Origin: Comamonadaceae bacterium
Lineage (GTDB): Bacteria > Pseudomonadota > Gammaproteobacteria > Burkholderiales > Burkholderiaceae_C
NCBI GenBank assembly: GCA_007280205.1
Contig: QYPX01000059.1
Span: 35,030 to 99,029, forward strand
Direction of reading: 5' to 3'
DNA length: 64,000 nucleotides
Part shown: positions 32,312-40,176 of the stretch, piece after piece
Numbering within the stretch: the first letter of the stretch is position 1
Layout of the letters: every line of letters starts with the position of its first letter
Translations under genes and position numbers: made by a program
The notes under the pieces: generated by a model
Database searches by the model: none
What the model was told of the DNA's origin: nothing
What the model saw: only the letters and a program-made list of their open reading frames with translations

Positions 32312-34828
32312 ATGAAACATTCATTGGCTCGTTGGGGTATCGTGGGTGTGCTGGCGGCCGCTGTTGCCGCTTGCGGCGGCGGCGGATCGTCGCCAGCCGT
32401 GCCGGCAACGCCGGTTGTTGCCGCCAATAGTGCAATCGCCGCAGCCAGTGCACTGGCTGCCAACGACACTGCAAGCAACGCTGCAGCACCGTTCACTACT
32501 GTGCAAGGCGCTGGCATTGCAGCCGTTGTTGTCAACGGCGCACCGAAAGTCAACTTCTCGGTGTTTTCCGACGGCGCTGTCAAGGCCGGCCTGAAAATCA
32601 CCGACGTCAGCTTCGCCATCGCCAAGTTGGTGCCCGGCAGCGATGGCAACCCGGACCAGTGGGTCAACTACATCTACCGCAAGGAAACGGCAGCCACCGG
32701 CGTCGGCCCTGCCGGCAAGCCGGCGCTCGCCAGCGCGATGCAGGCGACCACCGATGCCAAGCAGACCGATGCCGCCCTGCTGGCAGCACAGCTGGTGTAC
32801 AACGCCGACGGCTACTACACCTACACCTTCAAGACCAACATCCAGGATCCGGCGCAAACCAATGGCGTCGTTTTCGAGCCAGCACGCACGCACCGTGTCG
32901 CCATTCAGCTGAGCTACAAGAATGCGGCGGGCCAGGCGGTGCTGGTCAACCCCTATATCGACTTCACCGTTGACGCTGCCGGCAAGTCGGTGCTGGTCAC
33001 CGATCCGGCCAGGACGCGCAAGATGACCGATGTGTCGTCCTGCAACAGTTGCCATGAAAAACTCGGCCTGCATGGCGGCGGGCGCGTTGACACCCAGTAC
33101 TGCGTGCTCTGCCACAACCCCGGCACGGTCGACGCCAACAGCGGCAACAACCTCAATCTCTCCACCATGGTGCACAAGATCCATGCCGGAAAACGTCTCA
33201 ACAGCGCCGGCGAGGACTACACCATCTGGGGTTACCAGAACAGCAAGCACAGTTACGCCGAGGTCGGCTTTCCGCAAGACCTGCGCAACTGCAGCAAGTG
33301 CCACTCCGCTGCCAATGCCAGCACGCCGCAGGGTGACAACTGGAAGAGCAAACCCAGCAAGGAAGCTTGCCTGAGCTGTCACGTCAGCGCGGTCGGCTCC
33401 CCTTGGGAAACGCTGCACAAGATCGTCGCCGTCCAGTATGGTGGCGCGGGCACTGCAGCCAGCGCCCTGCCGAACCAGGAATGCGTGCGCTGCCACGGTG
33501 CAGGCTCGGTGGTTTCAGCTGAGAACGTGCACTTCAACCAGGTTGAAGTCAACGCCGCCAAGTACAAGATGAACATCGAAAGCGTTGCTTTCAACGACAC
33601 GGCAGACCACAAGGGTCGCAGCGTCACAGTCAAGTACTTCCTGTCGGATCCGACCAACGGCAATGCTGCCTACAACCTGGTCAGCGCGGATTGCGTCAGC
33701 ACACCGACCCTGACCTGCGCCAACACCAGCAAATTCGGCAACCTGCGTTTCTACCTGGCCTACCAGAACATGGTCGGCCAGTATGCGGCGGTAACCGAAT
33801 ACTCCGCCTACAACAACGGCGGCAGCACGGCCAATGCCTACGCCTACAAGGGCACGAACGATGGAAAGAATCACTACACGCTGAGCATCCCGCTGCCTGA
33901 TGACACTGCCACCGCCGTTGCCACTGGCACGGCCCGCGTCGTCAGCATCGGTCAGGTCAAGGAAGCCAAACTGGCCGCCACGTCCGGCGTCAATCCACGG
34001 CCCGAAGTCAGCCCCGGCGTGCAGGCGAATATCCTGGTGCAGCACACTTCAAGTGAACTCGCGCTCAGCGGTGCGCTGCAAGCTCGCCGCACCATCGTTT
34101 CCAACGACAAGTGCAATGCGTGCCACAGCAACCTAGGCGCCGCCTCAGGCTCCAACACGCTGGCCAACGCCTTCCACAGCGGCGGCCGCGATACGGTGGA
34201 AGCCTGTAGCCTTTGCCACGACGCCAACCGGGTTTCCAGCACCGTCATGACCAATGGCATGGCTCTGAACGAGTCCTATCAGTTCAAGCGCATGATCCAT
34301 GGTATCCACGGCAATTCCAAGCGCACTTACCCGTTCACCATTGGTAACCTGACGCAAGGTGTTTTCGCCAAGCTGACCGGCGCACCGGTCGCACCCTGGA
34401 CGATTCCGATGAAGGACAGCTACGGGCGCGCCATTGGCACGACCGGACCCGGCCAGGCCGGCGTCGTGGGCCTGAGCACGGTCGAGAACTTCGCCGCCGA
34501 AGTCGCCTGGCCGGGCGTTGGCATCAACTGCAATGCCTGCCACGTCAACGACTCCTACAAGATTGACCAGAGTCCGCTCGGCGCAGTGGTCAAAAAAGAC
34601 AGCGGCGTCACCGACCCGAACCTCTGGAAGGTCATCTCGCCCAAGGCCGCGAGCTGCACCGCCTGCCATGACTCGCCGGCAGCGACCGACCACGTGGCAA
34701 GTTTCGGCGGCGCTTACTTTGGCAACCAGACCCAGGCGCAGATCGCCGGTTCACCGCGCGAGACCTGCAATGATTGCCATGCCAGCGGCGGCGCCAAGAG
34801 TGTGGACCTCGTCCACGGTCAAAAATAA
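32312..34828 (+). CDS. OmcA/MtrC-family decaheme c-type cytochrome lipoprotein (paralog 1)
   Basis: 838 aa; lipobox AAACGGGG; 10 CxxCH counted (CNSCH, CVLCH, CSKCH, CLSCH, CVRCH, CNACH, CSLCH, CNACH, CTACH, CNDCH). Confidence 0.95.
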   Translation: MKHSLARWGIVGVLAAAVAACGGGGSSPAVPATPVVAANSAIAAASALAANDTASNAAAPFTTVQGAGIAAVVVNGAPKVNFSVFSDGAVKAGLKITDVSFAIAKLVPGSDGNPDQWVNYIYRKETAATGVGPAGKPALASAMQATTDAKQTDAALLAAQLVYNADGYYTYTFKTNIQDPAQTNGVVFEPARTHRVAIQLSYKNAAGQAVLVNPYIDFTVDAAGKSVLVTDPARTRKMTDVSSCNSCHEKLGLHGGGRVDTQYCVLCHNPGTVDANSGNNLNLSTMVHKIHAGKRLNSAGEDYTIWGYQNSKHSYAEVGFPQDLRNCSKCHSAANASTPQGDNWKSKPSKEACLSCHVSAVGSPWETLHKIVAVQYGGAGTAASALPNQECVRCHGAGSVVSAENVHFNQVEVNAAKYKMNIESVAFNDTADHKGRSVTVKYFLSDPTNGNAAYNLVSADCVSTPTLTCANTSKFGNLRFYLAYQNMVGQYAAVTEYSAYNNGGSTANAYAYKGTNDGKNHYTLSIPLPDDTATAVATGTARVVSIGQVKEAKLAATSGVNPRPEVSPGVQANILVQHTSSELALSGALQARRTIVSNDKCNACHSNLGAASGSNTLANAFHSGGRDTVEACSLCHDANRVSSTVMTNGMALNESYQFKRMIHGIHGNSKRTYPFTIGNLTQGVFAKLTGAPVAPWTIPMKDSYGRAIGTTGPGQAGVVGLSTVENFAAEVAWPGVGINCNACHVNDSYKIDQSPLGAVVKKDSGVTDPNLWKVISPKAASCTACHDSPAATDHVASFGGAYFGNQTQAQIAGSPRETCNDCHASGGAKSVDLVHGQK

Positions 34829-34841
34829 CCGTGGACCTTTT
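34811..34841 (+). terminator. Hairpin spanning the stop codon of decaheme 1, possible attenuator before mtrA
   Basis: GTCCACGGT-caaaaata-ACCGTGGAC-CTTTT. Confidence 0.4.
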
Positions 34842-34854
34842 GAAGGAATTTGGG

Positions 34855-35823
34855 ATGCGAATCAATCGTTTAATCGCCATCATCGGCCTGGGCCTGTTCG
34901 CGCTGCTGGGCTCAAGCGCCTGGGCCGCCGGTGAGACCGGCGCCAAGCTCTGCGTCACCTGCCACGACGAGGAAGATCTGCCTGACATGAGCCGTTCAGC
35001 GCACGGCTTCTCGGCTGACAAGCGGGTGCCGGACTGCATCACCTGCCACGGCGAGAGCCCAACCCACGCCAAGAAACCCTCGAACGTGAAAGAGCGCCCG
35101 CGCCCGGACCGCATGTTCATCCGCGCCTACGCGTCACCGCCGAGCGAGCGCAACGCCGCTTGTCTGACTTGCCACAGCAAGGACGCCAAACGCGCCCTGT
35201 GGGCCGGCAGCCAGCACGAAAATGCCGATCTGGCCTGCAACTCCTGCCACAAGATTCACGCCAACCGCGACAAGGTGATGAACAAGGCAACGCAGACCGA
35301 GGTCTGCTACACCTGCCACAAGGAACAGCGCGCCCAGCTGAACAAGCCCTCACATCACCCGATTCCCGAGGGCAAGATGAGCTGCGCCGACTGCCATAAC
35401 GTGCACGGCTCGGCCGGCCCCAAACTGGCCAAGCGTGACAGCACCAACGCCACCTGCTACACCTGCCACGCCGAGAAACGCGGCCCCTTTGTGCACCAGC
35501 ATGAGCCGGTGGCCGAGGACTGCGCCAACTGCCACAACCCACATGGCAGCACCGTGGCCGGCATGCTCAAGACCCGTGCCCCGCTGCTGTGCCAGCAATG
35601 CCATACGCCGCACGTCGCCGGTGGTGTCGGTGCAGTTGCCGGCCAGCCCGGTGTTTCCAGTGCTGCCGCCGGTTTGACGGCTCCGCTGATCAACGCCACC
35701 ACCAATGGCAAGAACGTCGTCAACCTGTGGCAGGGTCGCAGCTGCCTGAACTGCCACACGCAGATTCACGGTTCCAACAATCCGTCGGTCAGCAACCCGA
35801 CGCCCCAGCTGATGCTGCGCTGA
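34855..35823 (+). CDS. mtrA: MtrA/PioA-type decaheme c-type cytochrome
   Basis: MRINRLIAIIGLGLFALLGSSAWAAGETGAKLCVTCHDE...; 10 CxxCH counted; followed by an mtrB-like barrel gene. Confidence 0.92.
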   Translation: MRINRLIAIIGLGLFALLGSSAWAAGETGAKLCVTCHDEEDLPDMSRSAHGFSADKRVPDCITCHGESPTHAKKPSNVKERPRPDRMFIRAYASPPSERNAACLTCHSKDAKRALWAGSQHENADLACNSCHKIHANRDKVMNKATQTEVCYTCHKEQRAQLNKPSHHPIPEGKMSCADCHNVHGSAGPKLAKRDSTNATCYTCHAEKRGPFVHQHEPVAEDCANCHNPHGSTVAGMLKTRAPLLCQQCHTPHVAGGVGAVAGQPGVSSAAAGLTAPLINATTNGKNVVNLWQGRSCLNCHTQIHGSNNPSVSNPTPQLMLR

Positions 35824-35839
35824 AGTACCGAGAGCCATC

Positions 35840-38068
35840 ATGATCCATTCTGATTCTTCTTTCCGCTTTCACCGCAGCCTGCTGGCGCTCTCGCTGGCCG
35901 CCGCCTTCCTTCCCTTGCAAGCGCACGCCGAAGGCGACGATGCAGCCCCGATTACGAGCGTCAGCTTTGGTCTGGGCCTGCAAAGCGGCTCCAGCGCCGA
36001 CCACGCGCAGTTTGGCCAGTACAACGGCCTGCGCGCCGACCGCAACTTCTTTGGTAACCTGGGTTTCAGTCACAGCCTGCGCGACACAGAAAAAAGCAAC
36101 TGGCTGCAGATCGAGGGTTCCAACCTGCTGGGCGAGACCCGCGAACTCAGCCTGGTCAAGAAAGACCCCGGCAACTGGAGGCTCAGCGCTGCCTACGGTG
36201 AACTGGTGCGTTATGAGCCCAACACGGTCAACAGCGGCCTCCTTGGCGCCGGCTCCAGTACGCCGCAAGTGGTCGCTCTGGCCGCTGGCAGCGGGTCCGA
36301 CCTCGAACTCAAGACCAAGCGCAGCGCTCTGGGCCTGGGTTTTTCCAAAACCATCAACCCGGCGCTGCAGTTTGACCTGGATCTGAAGAGCGAAAACAAG
36401 GACGGCGCGCGCCTCTCCGGCATTGGCATCAACTGCCCCACCGTGATCGCTCCCGGTTGCCTTGGCACCACCCTCGCCAACACCGGCTGGGCCAGCCTGA
36501 TGCTGCCCGAACCCGTCAGCGCCAACCACAGCCAGGTCGAGGCCCGCCTCACTTACGGCGCCGAAAAGCTGCGCTTCAACCTGGGTTACTACGGCTCCTT
36601 CTACCGCAACAACAACGGCAATCTGACCGGCAACATCCCGGGCAGCCTGTACAACCCGGTGGGCAGCCTGCTGCCCCTGAGCACCGGCTTGCGCGCTGTA
36701 CTGGGCCAGCCCGTGGCGCTGGCGCCAGACAACCAGGCACACCAGCTGGATTTGAGCGGCAGTTACGATCTGGGCAGCGCCACCCGCGCTACCTTCAAGC
36801 TGGCACGCAGCGTGGCAACGCAGAACGCCGACTTTGCCGCTGCCGGTTTGACCGGCGCCCCGGCGGGCGTGAACAACCTGGACGGCCAGGTTCGCAACTC
36901 GCTGGCCAAGCTCAGCCTGAGCTCGCGCCCGGTGCGTCAGCTTTCCCTGCTGGCCGACCTGCGCTACGAGAAAAAGGACGACCAGACACCGCTGGCCACC
37001 TACAACATCGAAGGTGCGGTGCCTGCATTGCCGGCCTTGCCCTTCACCTACACCAACCGCAATCTGTCGAGCCAGAAGGGCAATGCCAAGCTGCAGGCCA
37101 GCTGGCAGTTGAGCAGCGACTACCGTGCCACGCTGGGCGCCGATCGCGAAACGATTGACCGGGGCGAATTCACCGCCAGCAGTGCCATCTCGGGCATCAG
37201 CGCCCTGCGCCAGAAGACCAACGAGAACACGGTGCGCGCCGAGCTGCGGGGTCGCCTGGCAGAGACTTTGACTGGCAGCGTCGCCATCTCGCGCAGCAAG
37301 CGCGATGGCTCCAACTGGCTGAAAGACAACAGCGGATTGGGCGTCACCGAAGTCATCAACCCGGCCGATCCGGTCACCGGCTTGTTGCCGACGTCCGTCT
37401 TCATGCCAACGCTCTCAGACCGCCAGCGCAACAAGGTCAAACTGTTTGCCGACTGGCAGGCCAGCGAGGCCCTGTCGCTACAAATCAGCGCAGAGAGTGG
37501 CAGTGACCGCTACACCACACCCAGCAGCTACGGTCTGCGTGACACCGGAGTGCATCAGTTCAGCCTGGACTGGGCCTATACGCTGTCCGACAACTGGGGC
37601 CTGACCGGTGCGTTCTCGAGCAGCCAGCAAAGCCTGAACCAGGCGCGCGCCGCTGCTTACCTGATGGCGTTTGACAACAGCAACCTGGGCGCCAGCATCG
37701 GCGCCAACGGCAAGATCAACGCCAAGTTGGATGTTGGCGGCAGCCTGTCCTACGCCGGCGACAAGAGCGTCTATGGCCAGACCCTGGACAGCCTGGCCGG
37801 CAGCGATTCTGTCGCCCTGCTGGCCGCTACCGGTGGCTTGCCTGACATCCTGTACAGCCAGACCGCGCTCAAGCTGTTCGGCAAGTACGCGCTCGAAAAG
37901 GGCTCTTCGGTGCGCGTTGACTTTGTGCACCAGCGCAACAACGTCAACGACTGGACCTGGAGCTTGAACGGTGTTCCCTACGTCTATTCGGATGGCTCCA
38001 CGGTACTGCAAAAGGCCAACCAGAGCGTCAACGTCATCGGCGTGACCTACGTCTACCAGTTGCCTTAA
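35840..38068 (+). CDS. mtrB: MtrB/PioB-type outer-membrane beta-barrel
   Basis: 742 aa, signal peptide, alternating beta strands (NWGLTGAFSSSQQSLNQARAAAYLMAFDNSNLGASIGANGKINAKLDVGGSLSYAGDKSVYGQ), adjacent to mtrA. Confidence 0.9.
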   Translation: MIHSDSSFRFHRSLLALSLAAAFLPLQAHAEGDDAAPITSVSFGLGLQSGSSADHAQFGQYNGLRADRNFFGNLGFSHSLRDTEKSNWLQIEGSNLLGETRELSLVKKDPGNWRLSAAYGELVRYEPNTVNSGLLGAGSSTPQVVALAAGSGSDLELKTKRSALGLGFSKTINPALQFDLDLKSENKDGARLSGIGINCPTVIAPGCLGTTLANTGWASLMLPEPVSANHSQVEARLTYGAEKLRFNLGYYGSFYRNNNGNLTGNIPGSLYNPVGSLLPLSTGLRAVLGQPVALAPDNQAHQLDLSGSYDLGSATRATFKLARSVATQNADFAAAGLTGAPAGVNNLDGQVRNSLAKLSLSSRPVRQLSLLADLRYEKKDDQTPLATYNIEGAVPALPALPFTYTNRNLSSQKGNAKLQASWQLSSDYRATLGADRETIDRGEFTASSAISGISALRQKTNENTVRAELRGRLAETLTGSVAISRSKRDGSNWLKDNSGLGVTEVINPADPVTGLLPTSVFMPTLSDRQRNKVKLFADWQASEALSLQISAESGSDRYTTPSSYGLRDTGVHQFSLDWAYTLSDNWGLTGAFSSSQQSLNQARAAAYLMAFDNSNLGASIGANGKINAKLDVGGSLSYAGDKSVYGQTLDSLAGSDSVALLAATGGLPDILYSQTALKLFGKYALEKGSSVRVDFVHQRNNVNDWTWSLNGVPYVYSDGSTVLQKANQSVNVIGVTYVYQLP
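38033..38064 (+). repeat. mtrB 3'-end direct repeat, copy 1 (inside mtrB)
   Basis: gtcatcggcgtgacctacgtctaccagttgcc, 32 bp, identical to 38698..38729. Confidence 0.95.
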
Positions 38069-38415
38069 GTCGGGTGTAGCTCCTCGCGAATCACTTCGCG
38101 CAGTGCTTCTTTGACGGCGTCCGCCTGCAGCCCGCGGCGCAGCGTTTCGTTGATGAGGGTCTGGTAGCCACGCCCACCGGCGCGTGCCTTGTAGGCGTGC
38201 AGCACCGCATTGTCGAGTTTGATCGTGATGCGAGTCTTGCCAGTTGAAAGCATGGGCAAAACCTCACCCAGTGGTCGCAGTTGGGCTGCCTCAGCCGGCG
38301 TCAACTCGGGGCTATCCTCATCACTTGCGTCAGCCAGTGGAGCCGCCTCCACGGCCGCCCAGTCAATCGCTGGCGTCGAATCAGAGGGCATTAGCTTCAA
38401 ATTTCTTTTGCTCAC
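38065..38415 (-). CDS. brnA: BrnA-family antitoxin
   Basis: GKTRITIKLDNAVLHAYKARAGGRGYQTLINETLRRGL; GTG start overlapping the brnT 3' end. Confidence 0.88.
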   Translation of the reverse strand: MSKRNLKLMPSDSTPAIDWAAVEAAPLADASDEDSPELTPAEAAQLRPLGEVLPMLSTGKTRITIKLDNAVLHAYKARAGGRGYQTLINETLRRGLQADAVKEALREVIREELHPT

Positions 38416-38656
38416 GGATGTTGGCCTTTCTAAAGGAGATGATGTGGATTTGCTCAAACACTGGCAGGCAAAACACCACCACCATCAAGCGTCCAGCGAG
38501 TTGGTTATAGCCAACAAACCGGCGCTCTGAATAGGTCCGTCTGGTGTCCTCGCGCACAAGCATAGTCGCCGTAAACATGGCGCGGGCCGCCAGCAAGGGC
38601 AACTGCCGATCACGCACATTCACAGCGTTCTTGTCCGGATTGCAGGTAAATTGCAT
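38381..38656 (-). CDS. brnT: BrnT-family ribonuclease toxin
   Basis: MQFTCNPDKNAVNV...REDTRRTYSERRFVGYNQLAGRLMVVVF...IHIISFRKANIREQKKFE. Confidence 0.85.
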   Translation of the reverse strand: MQFTCNPDKNAVNVRDRQLPLLAARAMFTATMLVREDTRRTYSERRFVGYNQLAGRLMVVVFCLPVFEQIHIISFRKANIREQKKFEANAL

Positions 38657-38666
38657 TGTCTGAATT

Positions 38667-38686
38667 GTGCATATTTTAATATGCAC
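38667..38686. promoter_or_regulatory. Candidate brnTA operator: perfect palindrome GTGCATATT-TT-AATATGCAC
   Basis: 9+2+9 inverted repeat 11 bp upstream of the brnT ATG. Confidence 0.6.
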
Positions 38687-38697
38687 CGTCAATCAAG

Positions 38698-38729
38698 GTC
38701 ATCGGCGTGACCTACGTCTACCAGTTGCC
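38698..38729 (+). repeat. mtrB 3'-end direct repeat, copy 2
   Basis: Perfect 32/32 copy followed by G TAG in the mtrB frame; lies beyond brnTA. Confidence 0.95.
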
Positions 38730-38770
38730 GTAGCGAACGGCTCGGGGCAGAACGTTTTCCGAAACTGCCC

Positions 38771-38797
38771 GGCCACCCCCGAGTGGGGGATTCTTTG
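38771..38797 (+). terminator. Possible rho-independent terminator after mtrB-tail copy 2
   Basis: CCCCC-GAGT-GGGGG-ATTCTTT. Confidence 0.45.
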
Positions 38798-38851
38798 GTG
38801 TTCGTGTAATTACTATACAAAACAAAAAATGTGTAGTAACGTTCGTCAGTC

Positions 38852-39913
38852 ATGCAAACCCTCTCGACTGAGCTTTCCCTGAGCGCGCAGGCATCCTATT
38901 CGGAGATGTTTGACGCCGCATTGGCCAACGACATGGCGCCGTTTTCCCTGCTGACTGGCGCCTTTCACAAGCGAGCCATTCGGGGCCATGAGTACGTCTA
39001 TTTTGGCTACCGCGACATTGACGGCACCGGCCGCATGGCTTACGTTGGACCGAACAGCGAGCGGGTTCAGTCACTGGTCGCCAATTACAAGGCGGCGCTG
39101 GGTGGGCGCCAGGACCTGCTGAAGAAGCGTGCAGCGGCGTCCAAAGCTTTGGGATGCACCGAGATGCTGGACAAGCACTTTCGGATCGTTCACAAGCTTT
39201 CCGCCTATGGTTTTTTCAAGGCAGGCGGCGTTCTCATTGGCACGCATGCCTTCACCGCATTTGGAAACATGCTTGGCGTGCGCTGGATGTCGGGCGACAA
39301 GACGCTCGATGTTGACTTTGCACATGCAGGTCGGAACATTTCGATTGCCCTGCCTGCCAACATCAGCATATCGGTTCACGATGCCATCACCTCGCTGGAG
39401 ATGGGATTGCTGCCAGTGCGCGAATTCTCTGGCGCCACCGGCGCCCAGTATCGCAACCCCGACGACCCGGAACTTCGCATTGATTTCCTGACAAGCAACG
39501 CTGGACGCGAATCGGCCGACGGTGTCGTTCGGATGGAAGGCCTGGGCCTGGTGCTGGAGCCACTGAAATTCATGGAATTTTCATTGGAAGGGACGACCCA
39601 GGGGGTGGTCTTCTCTGGCTCTGGTGCCTGCGTTGTGAATCTTCCCGACCCCGCGCGCTACGCTGTGCACAAACTCATTGTGTTTGGTGAAAGACCGATC
39701 GCCCAGCGCGCCAAATCCAACAAGGACCTGGTGCAGGCCGCCGCCCTGGTCGAGTGGCACCTCGCCAACGGGGCGTCTGAAAGGGTGGCTGCTGCGTGGC
39801 AAGACGCCGTTGGCCGAGGCTCTGGATGGAACCAACGAGCGGAGCAGGGTCGCGCCGAATTGCTTGCCCGCTACCCGCACCTGGTGAACGCCTTCGGTGC
39901 CGATTCTGGCTAG
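38852..39913 (+). CDS. GSU2403-family (NTP_transf_8-like) nucleotidyltransferase-fold protein
   Basis: 353 aa; GVLIGTHAFTAFGNMLGVRW...TLDVDFAH pattern, RYAVHKLIVFGERP. Confidence 0.7.
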   Translation: MQTLSTELSLSAQASYSEMFDAALANDMAPFSLLTGAFHKRAIRGHEYVYFGYRDIDGTGRMAYVGPNSERVQSLVANYKAALGGRQDLLKKRAAASKALGCTEMLDKHFRIVHKLSAYGFFKAGGVLIGTHAFTAFGNMLGVRWMSGDKTLDVDFAHAGRNISIALPANISISVHDAITSLEMGLLPVREFSGATGAQYRNPDDPELRIDFLTSNAGRESADGVVRMEGLGLVLEPLKFMEFSLEGTTQGVVFSGSGACVVNLPDPARYAVHKLIVFGERPIAQRAKSNKDLVQAAALVEWHLANGASERVAAAWQDAVGRGSGWNQRAEQGRAELLARYPHLVNAFGADSG

Positions 39914-39919
39914 CCCAAG

Positions 39920-39933
39920 GTCTACCAGTTGCC
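39920..39933 (+). repeat. mtrB 3'-end repeat, partial copy 3
   Basis: gtctaccagttgcc (14 bp exact), 7 bp after the nucleotidyltransferase stop codon. Confidence 0.75.
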
Positions 39934-40067
39934 CTGCCTCTCCATTCATCGGCAATTGAATCCGGTCGCCTATTTCTTAAAAAATAAATTTGTTGGCAGC
40001 GCTACCGTATCCCGAGAGCCACGCCCCAGACATTAGTCCGAAATAGCCCCCCATATGTGCATTGGGC

Positions 40068-40133
40068 TTGATCTAGAACAAACTCACGACTTGATGTGAA
40101 GCAGAGAATTCATCGGTGTAAACCCTTTGTAAA
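40068..40133 (+). promoter_or_regulatory. Promoter module of decaheme 2: TTGATCTAGAACAA / GAGAAT / GTAAA-N6-GTAAA
   Basis: FNR-like box 40068-40081, -10-like 40104-40109, direct repeats 40118-40122 and 40129-40133. Confidence 0.65.
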
Positions 40134-40176
40134 GTGTTTTTTCCGTGTGTGTTTCTTGAGACTTAAGGAGTCTGAT

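Noticed and set aside
38065-39933. Transposon/IS origin for the mtrB-tail cassettes
   Set aside because: No transposase, integrase or terminal inverted repeats found; only direct duplication of mtrB sequence, so not called as a mobile element.
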